Shown here in pieces: positions 13,600 through 26,897 of a stretch of DNA of 64,000 nt. The position numbers and the translations under genes are program-made. Below the pieces are notes generated by a model. The model saw only the letters and a list, made by a program, of their open reading frames with translations. It ran no database searches and was not told where the DNA came from. Origin of the DNA: Homalodisca vitripennis (lineage: Eukaryota > Arthropoda > Insecta > Hemiptera > Cicadellidae); contig NC_060213.1 of NCBI RefSeq assembly GCF_021130785.1, positions 65,324,001 to 65,388,000 on the forward strand, read 5' to 3'. Numbering within the stretch: the first letter of the stretch is position 1; each line of letters opens with the position of its first letter.

Positions 13600-14855
13600 C
13601 TCAAAAGATATCGATCATTACCCATGATAATTTATGTAGAGGTTGAAATGGGAGGCTATTGAAAGGTTTACAATGTTAAACAAAATTTTTTCTCGATAAT
13701 GTTTTACTAGCTTGATGCACATTAAGCATATAGTAGGGATAATAAATAATACAGGGATCTAGGGATAATTTATGTCAGCGAACTAGATAGACTAAAATTC
13801 ACCTCTTTAAGAGTATATATATGGTTAGCTGACGCTTATTTCACGTTGTGTAATGTTTTTTAGTAAAGAATTAAAGCATTCACAAATTTTAAACAGCCAT
13901 TTTTTTGATCATGAGGGCATAGGAATTATTACAATCATTGTCACTGTAGTATATAAATATAAAAATTTGTCTAATTATGCGAAATTTTATTTTTTGAAGC
14001 ATAATATGGTTATATACCTAAATTTTTCCTAGCAGTGTTTTAGTGCACTGCACTCGAGGAAATAATGGATTCTTAGAGATTTGGTAACTGATATAAAGTT
14101 CAAATCTGATTTGGAATTCTGATATAGGAATTTATATGATTTTTTCTTATAACTGCAAAATATTTCAACTAATCAGTACTCCAAAACACAATTTCACACA
14201 CATCCTATGTATTATCTGAATATCTGAATACGGGCTTTACCTTAGTCTTTTCTCTCGCCCCTCAATCCCCTCCCCCCCTCCCACCACAACCAGCAACACA
14301 TAATATTTATCTTCATTAGTTCAAATAAATTAAATGTATTTTTCATGCCAGATAGTTTAAATTTGTTAATTTTATTGTTATTCTTCCGTTTGTCGTACCT
14401 GACCCGGCAAAACAAACTAAAATTAATTTCTGTAAAAGATAGCTTCTCTAGCCTACGCACAGACTGCTTGTCCATGTAGGCTAATTTACAATAAAATGTA
14501 TATTCACAAATTACAATGTTTTAATATATTTTCGAACAAATTAATTCTTTGTAGACATTTTTATAATCTCTGTATCAATATGAAAATTTTGGAAATAACG
14601 TTATATTTCACTTTATTTCATATACACCTTAACGTTTCAAAGAACGAAACCCAGCAGTATATTTCTATGGAATTGTTCCCAAAAGTTTTACAATGTTACT
14701 GAAATCGGTTTAAAATGCATTGCTTCCCAGTATGCATCTAACAAATAACAAAGCACAAAACCTACTTACTTTCTCATTTCCGATCTAGATGTACAATACA
14801 AAACTAAATAAGACTTGAATTCTATTTAAGCGGATTGATTATTATAATAATGTAC
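13600..14855. other. AT-rich stretch with a C-rich tract
   Basis: No gene was recognised. Positions 14250-14291 are strikingly C-rich on this strand (runs of C4, C4 and C7), so the minus strand carries a run of G blocks that could form a G-quadruplex. Confidence 0.5.
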
Positions 14856-14859
14856 AAGC

Positions 14860-15075
14860 ACTGCACAGTCGCCATCATCTGTACAATAAATCAGCTCGCT
14901 CATTAGTTGAGAACAACAGTCACCACACAGGTTGGAGTACATGTCGATTGTTCACTGTATCGAGACCTCGTTAGTTCTACACTGAAACAACCTCTCGTTA
15001 CCCCCAAATTGCTCTCGTTTTTTATGAAAGCTAAAGAACACGCATAGTTAAAGGTACCTGCGTTGTTCGTTACCT
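14860..15075. other. GC-richer island, candidate regulatory element
   Basis: A roughly 215-bp mixed-composition patch with three Y-CTCGTTA-like words (CCTCGTTAG near 14966, TCTCGTTAC near 14993, GTTCGTTACC near 15064). This is the same TAACGAG-type word that clusters at 19.2 kb and lies inside blocks A1 and A2. No coding frame is credible. Confidence 0.3.
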
Positions 15076-15379
15076 TTAGAATAAACATTTTATACTATTC
15101 TTATATAAAACCAAGGACTGAAATTACTTGATGATATAAAATACTTACTATATAAAATGACATATCATCATAATGTGACGAATATTAAGTGCATTGGAGG
15201 TAAAATATTTTTAAGAATGTAACAAAATTAGGTAGGATACGGATATTCCAGAATATTGGTGTTTTACTATAACAGACACAAAGTACTTCTTGATATTGAA
15301 TCAAATGAATCTGGTAACGTCACCCACAATTATTTATATGTCTAAGAAATATTACATGATGTAGTAAGAACTTAAATGT

Positions 15380-15550
15380 TCAATTTCGTGACTACCTTAA
15401 GAAGAGCAGTTTGGACCCCTCTCATTCAAGTCACTGGTGAAGTAAATGAAGATTGATGGGGCCATAAAACGGCAATGAATATTGTTTATCCTCCCTAAGA
15501 ACATTATTGGAATTGGTTCTTGCCACAATTTGGACTAATTGATATGTAAA
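15380..15550. other. GC-richer island, candidate regulatory element
   Basis: A short patch with GATTGATGGGGCCATAAAAC (15451-15470), which joins a TGAT-type PBC/Hox-like word and a CCATAAA word. The binding-site reading is inference. No coding frame or repeat match was found. Confidence 0.3.
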
Positions 15551-15559
15551 TTTCTTAAA

Positions 15560-18200
15560 TATACGGCACAGAATATTATACCACTACAGTTACTCGCATA
15601 ATTTATGTAGCTTCTGAAATTTATACGCGAATTATTATACAAAAAGATAAAAATATGTACATCGTTAATTATTATTCTATTTTCTTGACTAACAATAATA
15701 TTTCAGTAGTGTTTGTTTATTTTTTTTATCACATAAATATGGCATCTCAGTCGAAATAAGTCCATGCTTAACGCATACGCATAGTAGATTATTGATCAAT
15801 TTAATATAAAGTATAATTGGAATAAAAATAATTAAAAGTCTTTAAATTGCAAAAAAACTGTAAAAGAGGGAAGTGATGTTGAAGTTATTAGCACAAAAAA
15901 GAAATAATTTTACGAAGCACAATTATATATTTTGGTTAAAACATGTACAGTATGCAGCAGTGACAGATGTGCAGAAATGTGTAAACCTTTCGAATTAATT
16001 TTCCAGTAACTGTTAAAGTAAACTGAAGTAAAGATGTTATTACAGTTTTTTTTAAGTTAATAGTTCATATTATTTTTATGTTTGTTTATAATAGATTAAT
16101 AAATAACTGAAGGAGTTTATACCACATATACAAACACATACATGAATCCATACAAGAAGAAGAACATACACCCATACAATTTTGATAACTTACAATAAAC
16201 ATATATAAGTCAGTAGATTTTAGAATTAAGATAAACTAGCAACCTATTTTAGAGTTAACATTAACATAAAACAAATTATCATACATATAAGATAGAAATA
16301 CATAAACTATTGTAAAATTGAATCACCAGACAAAATAAAGTAATTTCTTTAGACTAAATACCACAGAATACATTAAATCTAAATTAAAAAAAAGATATTG
16401 TTATGCAAAGTAAGTTTACAATACCTGGAGTTATAATGTGAATTTATATCAGCTGGTGACTTTACAATAGTGAAATTTATTCTTTTGGAATCATGACTTA
16501 ATATGAGAATGACATGAACCTTTTTCGTAAAGAAATTTATTAAAAAAACACAAAGTTAATCAACATTTGAGTTATTAAATACAGTCATATATTTTATTAT
16601 TTGTGTTAAATTGGTGAGTCTCAATTTTAGTAAAAGAACAGAATACACATTTACTAGATGATGACCACTTGAATATTGTATGGCAACCAGAACTCAGATC
16701 TCAAGGATTACTACTGCCAGTATTAAATCCACACTAAACCGACAAGGATGATTGGGAGATGAATAAGTGTCAATGGAAAACACAAAGTAAAACTGGACTT
16801 GAACTCAAGTAAGATCTACCCAATTTATGATTCCAAATCTTTCAAATTCAAATATATTTTTTTATAAATTCAAACCTAACATCCACCAAAACCTTTTCTA
16901 TGTTGGATATATTTTTTTTATGTGCCCATGGCAGTATAATTCACGAAACCCTGTATCATACATGTGACAAATAAACTCAATAATAATTGTAAATCAAACG
17001 TTTATTTATTTATATCAATAATTAAGCAATAGTTAAGCAAGGTCAAAGAACAAGGTAATAAATAAATAAAGAAAAAGAATAATTAATAATGTCTTATTTT
17101 ACAAGGCGAATTTAGGGCTAGGAAGCACTCTCTAACACTTACCCTGTGAACAATGGCCTAAAGGTAACTTCCGAACTTGCTAAGACAGGAATGCTTAGCG
17201 AAATAATCAGGATCACGATTCTAGTCAGATATAATCATTATATTTTTCTTTTTGCACAGAGATTAAAGAAGCGCAGGTAAGTACATAAACAAATTAATAC
17301 TTATATTTAGTATTAACACATCCTTCCGATAAACAGTTCAAAAAGTAGATATAACCGTACCTAGTTATGTTATAGTTAAATCTTGTAGTAAGTAATAATA
17401 ATAAGTAAGTATAAGTCGTGTTCTGGCGTCCACAAGTATTAAAACGAGGATTTTTGGGTGATTAAAATAGTTTAAATTTACAAACACGGTACAAAAATGA
17501 ATGAATAAATAAATAATGCCACACGATATTATAATAAACATTTCATAGGTTTATCAGACACGAAAAGATAGGACAAGTTGTATTTTGGCACTAGATACAT
17601 AGTATTGTGGATGTCTGTGATTCATCCACAATAATATTAGTAGTTTTTGAAGTGATTTCTTAGATCCTAATCTATCAATGCCAACAAAGACTAACTCCTA
17701 ATGGAATATCTGAATAGAAAGTTTACCTTTTCACGTTTCATTGAATTGCCTAATTACAATACGAGAAATGTTTTAAATTAAACTGTCATATTAATTTATT
17801 CATTTTTCGTTCAACTGATTCCAAATTTCAATCACAACACAATTGAATAAAATGTAACTCTTACTTAAAATCCTGAGAACTTAATCGTGTGTTATGAGAT
17901 GAAGTAAGAATAGTAAACCTTATTAGAATTGAATCTCTTGGAGGTATAACTTGAAAATGTGAAGTTAGAAAACCTATTTACAAATTTAAGAACTGAAAAA
18001 TGTGGCAATTTACTGTCAACACTGTAAAAGCTCAAATATATTTGAAAAACCATTAATCGAATCGCTTTTCACCTGCGGCTAAAAAACTGCCCAACACAAC
18101 TTCATAATTTCTTATTTAAACAGAAAATTTGGAGACTGAGTTATTTTCACACATTACTATTTCATCATTTTTTACTCCAATGGTAAAAATAACAGAAATT
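15560..18200. other. AT-rich stretch, nothing recognised
   Basis: AT-rich, low-information DNA. The GTAAGTA-like words near 17400 are short local repeats. No gene, RNA or mobile element was seen. Confidence 0.5.
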
Positions 18201-18307
18201 CTGAGATGAAGAAAAGTATAATGATACATGCTCATTGGGTGGACAGGACAACTCAAAATATATGTATATGCTTAGTTTGCTTTCATTTCACTTTCCAATT
18301 ATTGCAG

Positions 18308-18529
18308 CGTCTGAAATATTACACTGTTACATACTTGACTCAAGGATCCTTTAGTCCACGTCTGTATGAAGAAACAAAAAAAAGGGTTAGCAACGAAGAC
18401 GTTCAAAACGTACCATTTACATCGTTTCGACACGTAGACTACAAGAGAGTTCTGTTGTTTTACCCAGCAGTCATCCAGAGTAATCTAGCTGAAGTTGTAT
18501 TCTCATTGTCTCGCCAGATGCACAGTTAG
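18308..18529 (+). CDS. candidate terminal coding exon, unknown product
   Basis: A good 3' splice acceptor shape lies just upstream: a pyrimidine-rich run from about 18278 ending in TTATTGCAG at 18307. After it, one frame stays open for 73 residues up to TAG at 18529, within a larger open frame that starts at an ATG at 18206. The predicted peptide has a normal-looking mixed composition (for example FTSFRHVDYKRVLLFYPAV), but I recognise no domain, signal peptide or membrane segment. No upstream exon or donor site can be shown, and no poly(A) signal was identified. In AT-rich DNA a chance frame of this length is possible, so this is a weak exon hypothesis, not a gene call. Confidence 0.25.
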   Translation, partial: RLKYYTVTYLTQGSFSPRLYEETKKRVSNEDVQNVPFTSFRHVDYKRVLLFYPAVIQSNLAEVVFSLSRQMHS

Positions 18530-19129
18530 TGCACTACGTACGATGATTTAGTACAAACCCTATGGCACTGCAACCGAGTACTCTACGCATGATAATGGCG
18601 GTGGTTCAAATGGTTGATTTAATTAGAGGGTCATTCTACATCAGTGTAAATGTAGATTTTGTGTGTGTTTACCTGTGATTTTTTGGAATCCTTCTAGTAA
18701 ATATCGTATATCAAAAAATGCAAATTGGATAAAATACCCACACGAAGGTATACTTTTCATGTTACCTACGTTCATCTTAAAATCTACCGGACGTATTTCT
18801 TATATAAATGTACACATCATTATTATTAGGTATAATATTAAATTTAAAGAATCTTCCAAAAAATCAATATAAAAGATAATTTTTTCGAAATGCAGACATT
18901 GATACACAGCTGTTTTATGTGGTTGTTATGCCATTTTCATTCAATCAATGTAGCTAAACTATTTCTAATACAATGTAATGTTGTAATAATTACCAATATG
19001 TAATAGATTACAAACATTATTGCATTAACTGATTCTCGGAGTACACTAACGAGTATTTAACTTATGTAACACGTAATGGAGAATATCCGTATCCCAAATT
19101 TAGATGCATTCTGATTACATATTATTACT

Positions 19130-19345
19130 CAAAGAGAGCCACATTCTGCTTCCTCGTGCGGCATAATTGCTTGACAACCCTCCCCGAACACGGGCAATTT
19201 GAGAGTAACGAGCACACGATATAACGAGCACTAACGAGCGACTGATAGAGCGAGCTCTATGACGAGTTCAACGAGTGTCATTAGTCTCTCTATTTTATGG
19301 TGGCGGCGTTTGCTGTCTGATTGAATTGTTGTCGCATAATAATAT
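19130..19345. promoter_or_regulatory. GC-richer island with homotypic AACGAG cluster
   Basis: Between 19206 and 19277 the word ACGAG recurs at least five times, and three of these are full TAACGAG copies (19206, 19222, 19232). GAGCGAGCTC and TTTTATGGTGGCGGCG (19293) also occur. A homotypic cluster in a GC-richer island of an AT-rich desert is the shape of an enhancer or similar element. The bound factor is unknown. Confidence 0.4.
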
Positions 19346-19662
19346 ATATCTTCCTAATCACATGTGGCAACTGAGTATCACTTATATAGTAATAGAAACT
19401 ATTAACAATAACTATTTGTAACATTAAACCTCACGATAGAAAATATTCTAAAAGATTTAGTCATGTGAGAAATCAAAACAAACAAACTGTGACATATCCG
19501 TTATTTATAAAAGTTTTTTCGATCGATACAAAATCATATGCTCCAGCCTTAGTGTCAATTACTATAAAAGGCTTATTATTAATTACCAATTTTGCAAATT
19601 TCCGGTAACAGATGCTATATTCTATATTCGTATTAAAATGGATTCAAACTCTTCAAAAGATA

Positions 19663-20128
19663 TATTCCTCAGCAGTGTTCACATTCGGCTGGTATATACC
19701 TTCCAGTTGGAACTAAACTGTGGGCTTAAATCTGGGCAATTCTATGGATGTCCAAAGGCGGCACATAAAAAAACAACAAATAGAGAGATATTGTAAATCG
19801 CAAGGGTAGATTGATATGTCCAGTCTGCTGAGGGATGACTCTTGGAGTTAATGGACTCCCGAAATGTTCAAGGCAGTTGCTGAGAGTGAGCCTGAAGAAA
19901 AGGGTCGTGCCACCCTTGTCCGCTTTGAGTGGAGAAGCTGGAACAGAACTGGCATCCCCTTATTCCAAGGATGACTGAAATTACTGTCCAAAATCCTTCC
20001 TCATGGATCTCGACAGGCGGTGGTTCCTACACACAATCTTATCTCTGAATATCCTTCTTACTCTGGAAGCAAGTGCAAATGTTCTTCTTTATGACTAAGT
20101 GCAATAAGATGTTTCTCAGCTTCGTGTC
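19663..20128 (-). repeat. dispersed repeat family X, uninterrupted copy
   Basis: Read on the minus strand, this segment aligns over nearly its whole length with 47061-47484 plus 49613-49670 on the plus strand. Shared landmarks in order are GACA(C/A)GAAGCT, GCTTCC(A/G)GAGT, TCGAGATCCATGAGGAAG, a GGGTGGCAC block, ATTGCCCAGATTTAAG, and AACTGGAAGGTATA. It is a moderately GC-rich interspersed repeat of about 465 bp. No protein motif or terminal repeat identifies its class. It could be part of a non-autonomous element or the untranslated part of a retroelement. Confidence 0.8.
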
Positions 20129-20134
20129 ATAAGA

Positions 20135-22900
20135 AAACAAAAAATAAAACAAAACCAAATAGTTATGGGATGGATAGGAATGTAAAAAGTAGGGTACTGC
20201 AACAAATGACTTTGAACTTTTGAACAAATGAAGTTTTTATGAGCAAATATGCCTATAAGACGAATAATGTTTCGAAAAGTGTATTCCAAAGGCGAGTAAA
20301 GCTCAATGGTATCAGAGAAAAACTGAAGTGGGAGTTTCCACTTCTTTTGTACTATTTTAGAACTTTTCATACTATTTCTAGAAACTATATTGAGAGTTTT
20401 GCTAAACTTCAAGCAACTTCTGTCCATTCAGTTGATCATTGATTTTGGTCCCTAACAAAATCTTATCGATTAGTGTAAGGCAACAAGTACGCCAAATTAC
20501 GTGCTGCGTAGCACAATTCTCTGTCGTATTGGAGTGACATACAAAACTTCAACTCGGTGTTGCTTATATGGAAAAGAAGCTTCATGAAATTTAGTTTGTT
20601 CTTGTCGTGCCAAAAGACAGATAAAGAGAAATAAATTAACTTTTTATAGTTTAACATGTTTATATTTAATTAAGCTTATTCAAAGATCATAAGATAATAC
20701 AGTATACTTTTAGAACAGAACAATTTAAAATTTTCCCGAAAATAAACACATTTAGTCCGAAACAACAATAACCGGATGGAACGCAATGACCTAAGGCTAC
20801 TTACTTCCGTTTTGGTAGCTTCCGGTCTCAGATCTCAGAAAGAGTTTCCGCCCTCTGTATTACCCCTGACCTCATCAAGTTTTACCATCTTTATGATTTG
20901 TGTCCTGGCAATGACAAGTATTAGTTATGTTAAGAGTCATCATCACCAACATATGTTTCTTTTTAGATAATTCAGTTAGTAATAGTTACAATACCAATCT
21001 AAAAATTTCAATTGCATAAATTTACAGGTGTATCAGTTACCATTTCATAATTTGCAAATATCAGAGCCTTATTGCCTAGTACTGAAATATTAATACAACA
21101 AACATACTCATGTAATATCATGTAGGCAGTTTGGGAAACCTAAAAATGTTTTTGAGATTGTATTAAGCACAGAGTTAGGTGTTTACGGTCAATATCGACC
21201 TCAACGCGAAAAGAATTTATACTAAATATACAATTCAGAAAAGATTTTGTAATAGCAAATACCACCCTAAAAGGAAAAATTATATATATATATAAGTTCG
21301 TTTTAAACTCAAATAAATAACCTATTGTTTGTCAGGTAAAAAGTTGAAACGGAAATGTACTGAAATAAAAAGATGCATTTTAAACTGCAAAATCCCAATG
21401 GGTTATTTCTATAATAATAGACTTCAATAGGAACTGCAAACTAATATTAAAAACGAAATATTATGTATCAATTTTCGTTTTGAACTTGTACTAACTTTTT
21501 TATTATCAAAATAGTATTTTGGTAGTTTAAAAATTTATTTTTTCAAAATTGTTCACGTGTAAAACGTGTAATTCATAGCAATACAAATTTATTTTATCTG
21601 TTATTATTATAAATGTTGTCAATATACCTATCAAATCTATATTTGAGAATATAATTCACACATCGAACGTAGGCGCATAGTTAGCTAAGGCAGTGAAAAA
21701 TACATTTTATATTATGGTATATAGACTGTTATGGGGAATAATTTACTGTACAACTGGCTATAATAGTTAACTTGTTTGAAATAATTATTTGATTTATTAC
21801 AAGTAAACTAAGAATCCTTAACAGTAATAGTTTCCTTAAAAGTAATAAAGTGTAAAATAGAACCCTAAAAAATGTTTAAACCATTGAATGTAATAATATT
21901 TTCCTGATATAATTTTACGTTATGTAATGTTTTTATTTCTACAGCAGAACTGAAAGCAGTAAAGTAAAAAAATTAATCAAATTTCATGATAAGAACATCT
22001 AAAGAGAAAAGTAGTTTCTACAGTTTGTAAGTAGTACTATACAAGCCTTGCATTAAAACATATGTTTAATTACTCTAACGACGTGTTAAAAATCCTTTAA
22101 CTAAATATATTATAAAACTAGCTCGTAATTCTATAATATTCTAGTTTTATTTTTAGGCTATTTGTATTATTAAATTACCATACTACTTGGGAATGTGGAT
22201 TTGCAAATTTTTAAGGGGATTTAAAAATCTTATTTAGTAATATCACTGCGTTCGAACGAAGAATTGATGCATTTAATAATAATATTATAAATTTGTAAGA
22301 ACCATTGTTTGTTTCTATACTGTTTTAATTGTTTTCCTTTCACCCGTAAGCTATTCAAGCGATTGTATAGAAATCTTACATGGACTTTTTTTAAGGTTCC
22401 TTGTATGAATATACGCCTGTTCTTATTGCGAAAATATATCCAGTCCACACCCCACTGTTTCTAAATTAGCGATAAATCTCATCTTGACTTAAAAGATGCA
22501 AAATATTATTTGAAAGAGCCTGTTAAATGTAATCAACTGTCCTGTACATAGATTGTTTATACCGTTTGACATAAGTAAGGCTTCTCAGACCTTCGTATGT
22601 TTGTAAGGGAAACAAGGCAAAATCAACTCGGCATCGAAAATATCATTCAACAAAAGTTCTCAAACTGCACGTGCAAAGGCTCAAAAATTGCGTGCAAAAT
22701 CGTGGGTAACTGCCTGTAGTTAATAAAAATACAGGTAATACGTAATTTATTAATTAGTCAAAAATGTATTTTATAAAATACATTATTATTTAACTTTATT
22801 CACACAATTAATTATTTTATTAGTAAGTAAGTTATTTGTAAGTAATAAATACATGAAATATAAGCAGTATATCATTTTTATATGCAATATAAGCCGTACA
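20135..22900. other. AT-rich stretch, nothing firmly recognised
   Basis: Overlapping open frames of about 60-100 codons on both strands at 20039-20442 have no recognisable products and partly overlap repeat family X. A GC-richer patch lies at about 20770-20880. The rest is AT-rich, with a short TATATATATATA at about 21282. Confidence 0.45.
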
Positions 22901-22939
22901 GAAAATATTCTCACTTAACCTTAGTGGTCGCTTAACCGA

Positions 22940-23180
22940 ATGTAAAGTAACTTAGTTATACGAGTACTTACAGCGTAGGGCTTGCCACTAACTCATGCGG
23001 CGGACGGAAGGGCACCTACATGCGTCACGGGATAACGAAAATTAACTGTAAATTTATATCATGAGCGGTGCAAAGTGCCGTAACAAACTGTCTACCGGAC
23101 CAGATAGGTCTGGAATGGACAATATTTCCAACTTACGTGCGGCTAATTGTCGTTTATAGCTCAATCTGTCACTGGGTACT
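22940..23180. other. GC-richer island, candidate regulatory element
   Basis: A roughly 240-bp patch with CATGCGGCGGACGGAAGG (about 22994), an inverted ACC-AGA-TAGGTCT core, and CGGCTAATTGTCGTTTATAG (about 23141), which contains TAAT-type homeodomain-like words. No coding frame. Confidence 0.35.
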
Positions 23181-23184
23181 TACG

Positions 23185-24630
23185 TAATTTACATTTTTAA
23201 ATTCTACCTTATGTTTACACAACTTATTTTTAATTCCCTCTAATTAAGGGGACTCGTAATCGTTTTAAAGGCGATTTCAAGTTAAGGTGCTGAAATCTCT
23301 TATATAACTATGTAATAATCATACGCCCTAAAAGGTTTCTGCAACATGATAAAAAGCAAAGTAACAAGCACACTACTCTTACTAATCAGCACACAAGTAG
23401 TTTGAAAAAACTTACGTCATAAAGATTCTTCCTCATACCTGAAACAGATACAATAAGTTAGTATTTTATTTTACGCAGTTTGACACTTTCTTTATTGGGG
23501 ATTTAAAGGCCTACATCCACGTTGCATCCACTTACATCACGATTTCAAATAATCAAATCAGGTTATATATATATATAAGAAATATACGTTGGTGAATTAT
23601 GGTCACTCCAAAATTAAATATTAATCGGTTGAATTTAAGTAGTAAGTCTCTGGGGCTAATAAATATTTGGAAAATTAAAATAATTACTAGGATGACGAAT
23701 CTTTCCCTATAAAAACCCCTTATTTGAAGGGTTTTGCCCCTACCTCTAAGAAAGTTTTTGGGTTTTGTCCTTCCTCTGGACTTCCAGCCTTATTCTACAG
23801 AATTACCTTTTACTGGAGTTTTTCTAGAGTATAGGTTTAGGCCATTACATTTATGAGGTTCGAAACTTCATTTTCTACTGGTAGAAGCAAAATTTATAGA
23901 ACATAGAATAAAGGTCTGCTCTATTTGTATACTATCGAAACATTGCAGATGAAACTAAAGCTTTAAAGCTTTTTAGTACACTAAGAAGTCCATAAAACTG
24001 TCAAATTAATATATTTGCACCATACTCACAATTTAAGAAAAAAAAAACTCTATTATATACTCATTTATGTAGTCCACGATTTTACTACTAGCATGATTCT
24101 ACATGAGATATTGTATTAAATCTATGCAATTTTCTGACTAATTGTTACTGAAAATTTACACATTTCCTACAGTAAATTATCATCAAACTCACTTATTGTG
24201 GCGTAAAAACTCTTTTTCTTTGTTGCAAAGCAACTTCTCGATTTCTGGCCATAAGTTTAGCAGAATAAGTTCGTGTTATTATCGGATTAGAGAGAGTTTT
24301 AGTCGTGAGGGGGGGGGGTCATGATACTTTTAAACCTTAACAATGTTTATTTTTAAGGACTAATTCATCTCAAATCAAAACAACTTAAAAAATATTGTTC
24401 CAAAGATAAGAAAACTTTCGGAAAAGCTTCTTCTAACATTGCTTTATCATTACATGTTTCATTTAAAATTGTCAATGAAATAAAAATATCATGCATTTTA
24501 AACTTTAAACGACATCATAACATGTTAACATACACCAAAAAGTTTAATGATTCATCCATTTACATTAATTTATTCAACAATTTTATCTTAAAATACAATA
24601 ATGATATTAAAATATAATAGAGTGACATGC
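23185..24630. other. AT-rich stretch, nothing recognised
   Basis: Contains TATATATATATA at about 23564 and a G9 run at about 24310. No gene or transposon was recognised. Confidence 0.5.
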
Positions 24631-24634
24631 TCTA

Positions 24635-24895
24635 TGGATTGAAATTTTAAACTCTACAGATTCACTTCACGTAAACGCATTGTTTTGCGCAAAACCGTTT
24701 TGAATAAACCTTGATGGCATAAAAAGTTGTCCAGGCTGCTTCGTTAACAACAGGTCGAGAAGCCTTAAAGGAAATTGCACAATTGGCCCTAATGAATAGC
24801 CTTTTGTGCTGAAAGGGACTGTAGAGGAATTGTTGTAATGCCTTATTTAAAGTCCAATCTACATCTACGCTCACTGCAACCTAATGACGCTGTGG
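24635..24895. other. GC-richer island, candidate regulatory element
   Basis: A mixed-composition block covered by a 70-codon minus-strand frame with no recognisable product. It includes AAACGCATTGTTTTGCGCAAAACCG, a partial palindrome around TTTTGCGCAAAA. It is interpreted as a possible conserved non-coding element. Confidence 0.3.
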
Positions 24896-24899
24896 AAAA

Positions 24900-25975
24900 G
24901 CTTTTTTTTAACATAATAAGTACATTCATAATTAATATACAAGGTATCACTTGTGAATACCACTGTTTTTAATTATTTTTTTGATAATTTTTAGTAATAA
25001 TAAACTAAAAGTATGCAACCAAACAACTTTCAGTATGCCTGTATGTCAATAGGATTACTAGAGATATCATTACAATATCAAAATGTGGTACTCATATTAA
25101 ATAGATAATAAAGAAATAAATAAAAATAAATTTTATAGTAAGGTGGATCATGATGCTGGAAGTATTGCAAGAACCAAAAGATTTGACTTTGTATAATTAA
25201 ATTAGAAAATAGTACCGATAGACTTAATATTGTATTCATTTCTATCTTAATTTCATAAATTCAGACACGTTTTTTACTAATAGTTTGTATACATATCACA
25301 TTGGAGGAAGAAGATATAATTTTGGCTGTGGTAGGTATTCTTAGGTTTTCTGAGTTTAGCTCGGTTCCTAGCTAATCTGAGATATTTTTAACAGGCAGAT
25401 TTACGATCGTTATTATTCCAAATGTAACATGAATCTCAAGACCGAATCACACCTGCTCGTGTTACTAATAAGTAGAATCCGAAAATGCTTTACGGGTGTC
25501 TGAAAAATTTACCAAAGTTGCGTGAGTTTAACGTAAGCAATGTTTTATGAGACCCGATTAAAAATGACTGAAGATAAGAATATAATTTTCACAATATTTT
25601 CATGAGGTGTGAGGATGTTTTTCGGTCATTTATAACCAAAGAAAATTATATTTGCTAATAAGATTTAATTTAAGAAAATAAATGCATGATTTAAATAAAA
25701 TGTCTCTCTTTCCAATTATCTATAAAAAAACGTAAATACTGGCTTATGGTGGCTCTAAATCCTGCGTCAATTTTATACAATTATTCTTAAATTAAAACCG
25801 TATTTAAAAATAAAATAATATTATAATAAAAAACCGATTGACTACCTTAATACGGAGATGAATTGTAAAAGATTTTACTCCAAAATTCGTACGACGCATA
25901 GTGTTTCGTCTATTATGAACGAATTAAAAGTATATAACTTTAGCAAGCCCCTATGTCAGGGGGCATTATATTAAG
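24900..25975. other. AT-rich stretch, nothing recognised
   Basis: No open frame of note, no RNA gene and no repeat were recognised. Confidence 0.5.
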
Positions 25976-25979
25976 TTAT

Positions 25980-26420
25980 CGTTGGTACGTCTGCTAGAGT
26001 AGACCATATGAAAATAGTCCGACGGTGGATTGTGCGTCCCCCCCTTCGACACCCCGCACACAGAATGCTGCTATCCAACATCTGAACACCTGTCATAGGA
26101 AGAAAATCATTACCCAAGCATGTAAACATAGCCCCCTACTAGCAGGAACAGCAGATAGTAGTGATGTGGCAACACCACCAACAAATTTACGTCACCTGAC
26201 TTTTTTGTGTGGGCTGCAATAGTAGTAAATGCAATAGCTTTATTAATCTCATTTCTGCAGTCAGGTGTATAAAACGTGTGCCTCAGATAGGCTGCGAGAT
26301 GGTGTCAGCCAATCACAAAATGGCTCAGAGCTTATATGTATTCATGAGCACAATGTAACAGGTGTTCTATAACCTATCTGCCATGCTCACTCCTCCATGT
26401 ATATTATCCTGGTCGATCAG
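25980..26420. promoter_or_regulatory. long GC-richer island with E-box and CCAAT words
   Basis: One of the largest GC-richer islands (about 440 bp). It contains two CAGGTG-type E-boxes (26256 and about 26360), CACCTG in ACACCTGTC (about 26087), AGCCAATCA (about 26310), a C7 run at 26038, and a 65-codon frame without recognisable product. The size and word content suit an enhancer or promoter, but this is inference. No TSS or splice evidence is visible. Confidence 0.35.
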
Positions 26421-26871
26421 AATTAAATCATATTCAAACACTATCAATTCCTGACTTTTGCCAACCGTATACGCTCCACGTTGATTAAAACCAGATAAAT
26501 GTTATTATTTAAAAGTTTTGCTTCTAATTTTCAGCCAATTATATTTTAATAATCAAACAAATATATGTTTATTTTTAAATTTTAAAACAATTTCAATCTG
26601 ACTATATTTTTTTAATTCCTGCCTTTAATAAACGGAAAGATTTAAAATGTTATTCCAGAAATAAACAAGTGTCAATATATAAAATCATTAATGCACATTT
26701 TCAATAATTACTAAATAAAATACTTTAATAATACTATATAATCTTAAGTGCTTTTTAGGATGTTTTATTATTACTGTACATTGATTTTTTGTACAGAACC
26801 AAAAAGGTATGCCCTAGAAAAATATTTCACTTGAATACTTTTTAAAAGTTATGTTCGAACCACAGTTGTGG

Positions 26872-26897
26872 CATATTATGATAACTATCATAATATG
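26872..26897. repeat. perfect 11-bp hairpin
   Basis: CATATTATGAT, loop AACT, then ATCATAATATG. The arms pair perfectly. The role is unknown, and it may simply be an AT-rich palindrome. Confidence 0.7.

Noticed and set aside
18540..18625. Possible tRNA gene, from GGTGGTTCAAATGG resembling a B-box
   Set aside because: No acceptor stem pairing and no A-box or anticodon arm could be assembled around it.
20039..20442. Overlapping 60-100-codon frames on both strands near 20.0-20.4 kb as a gene
   Set aside because: The part shared with the second copy of repeat family X does not preserve a frame, and the products show no domain.
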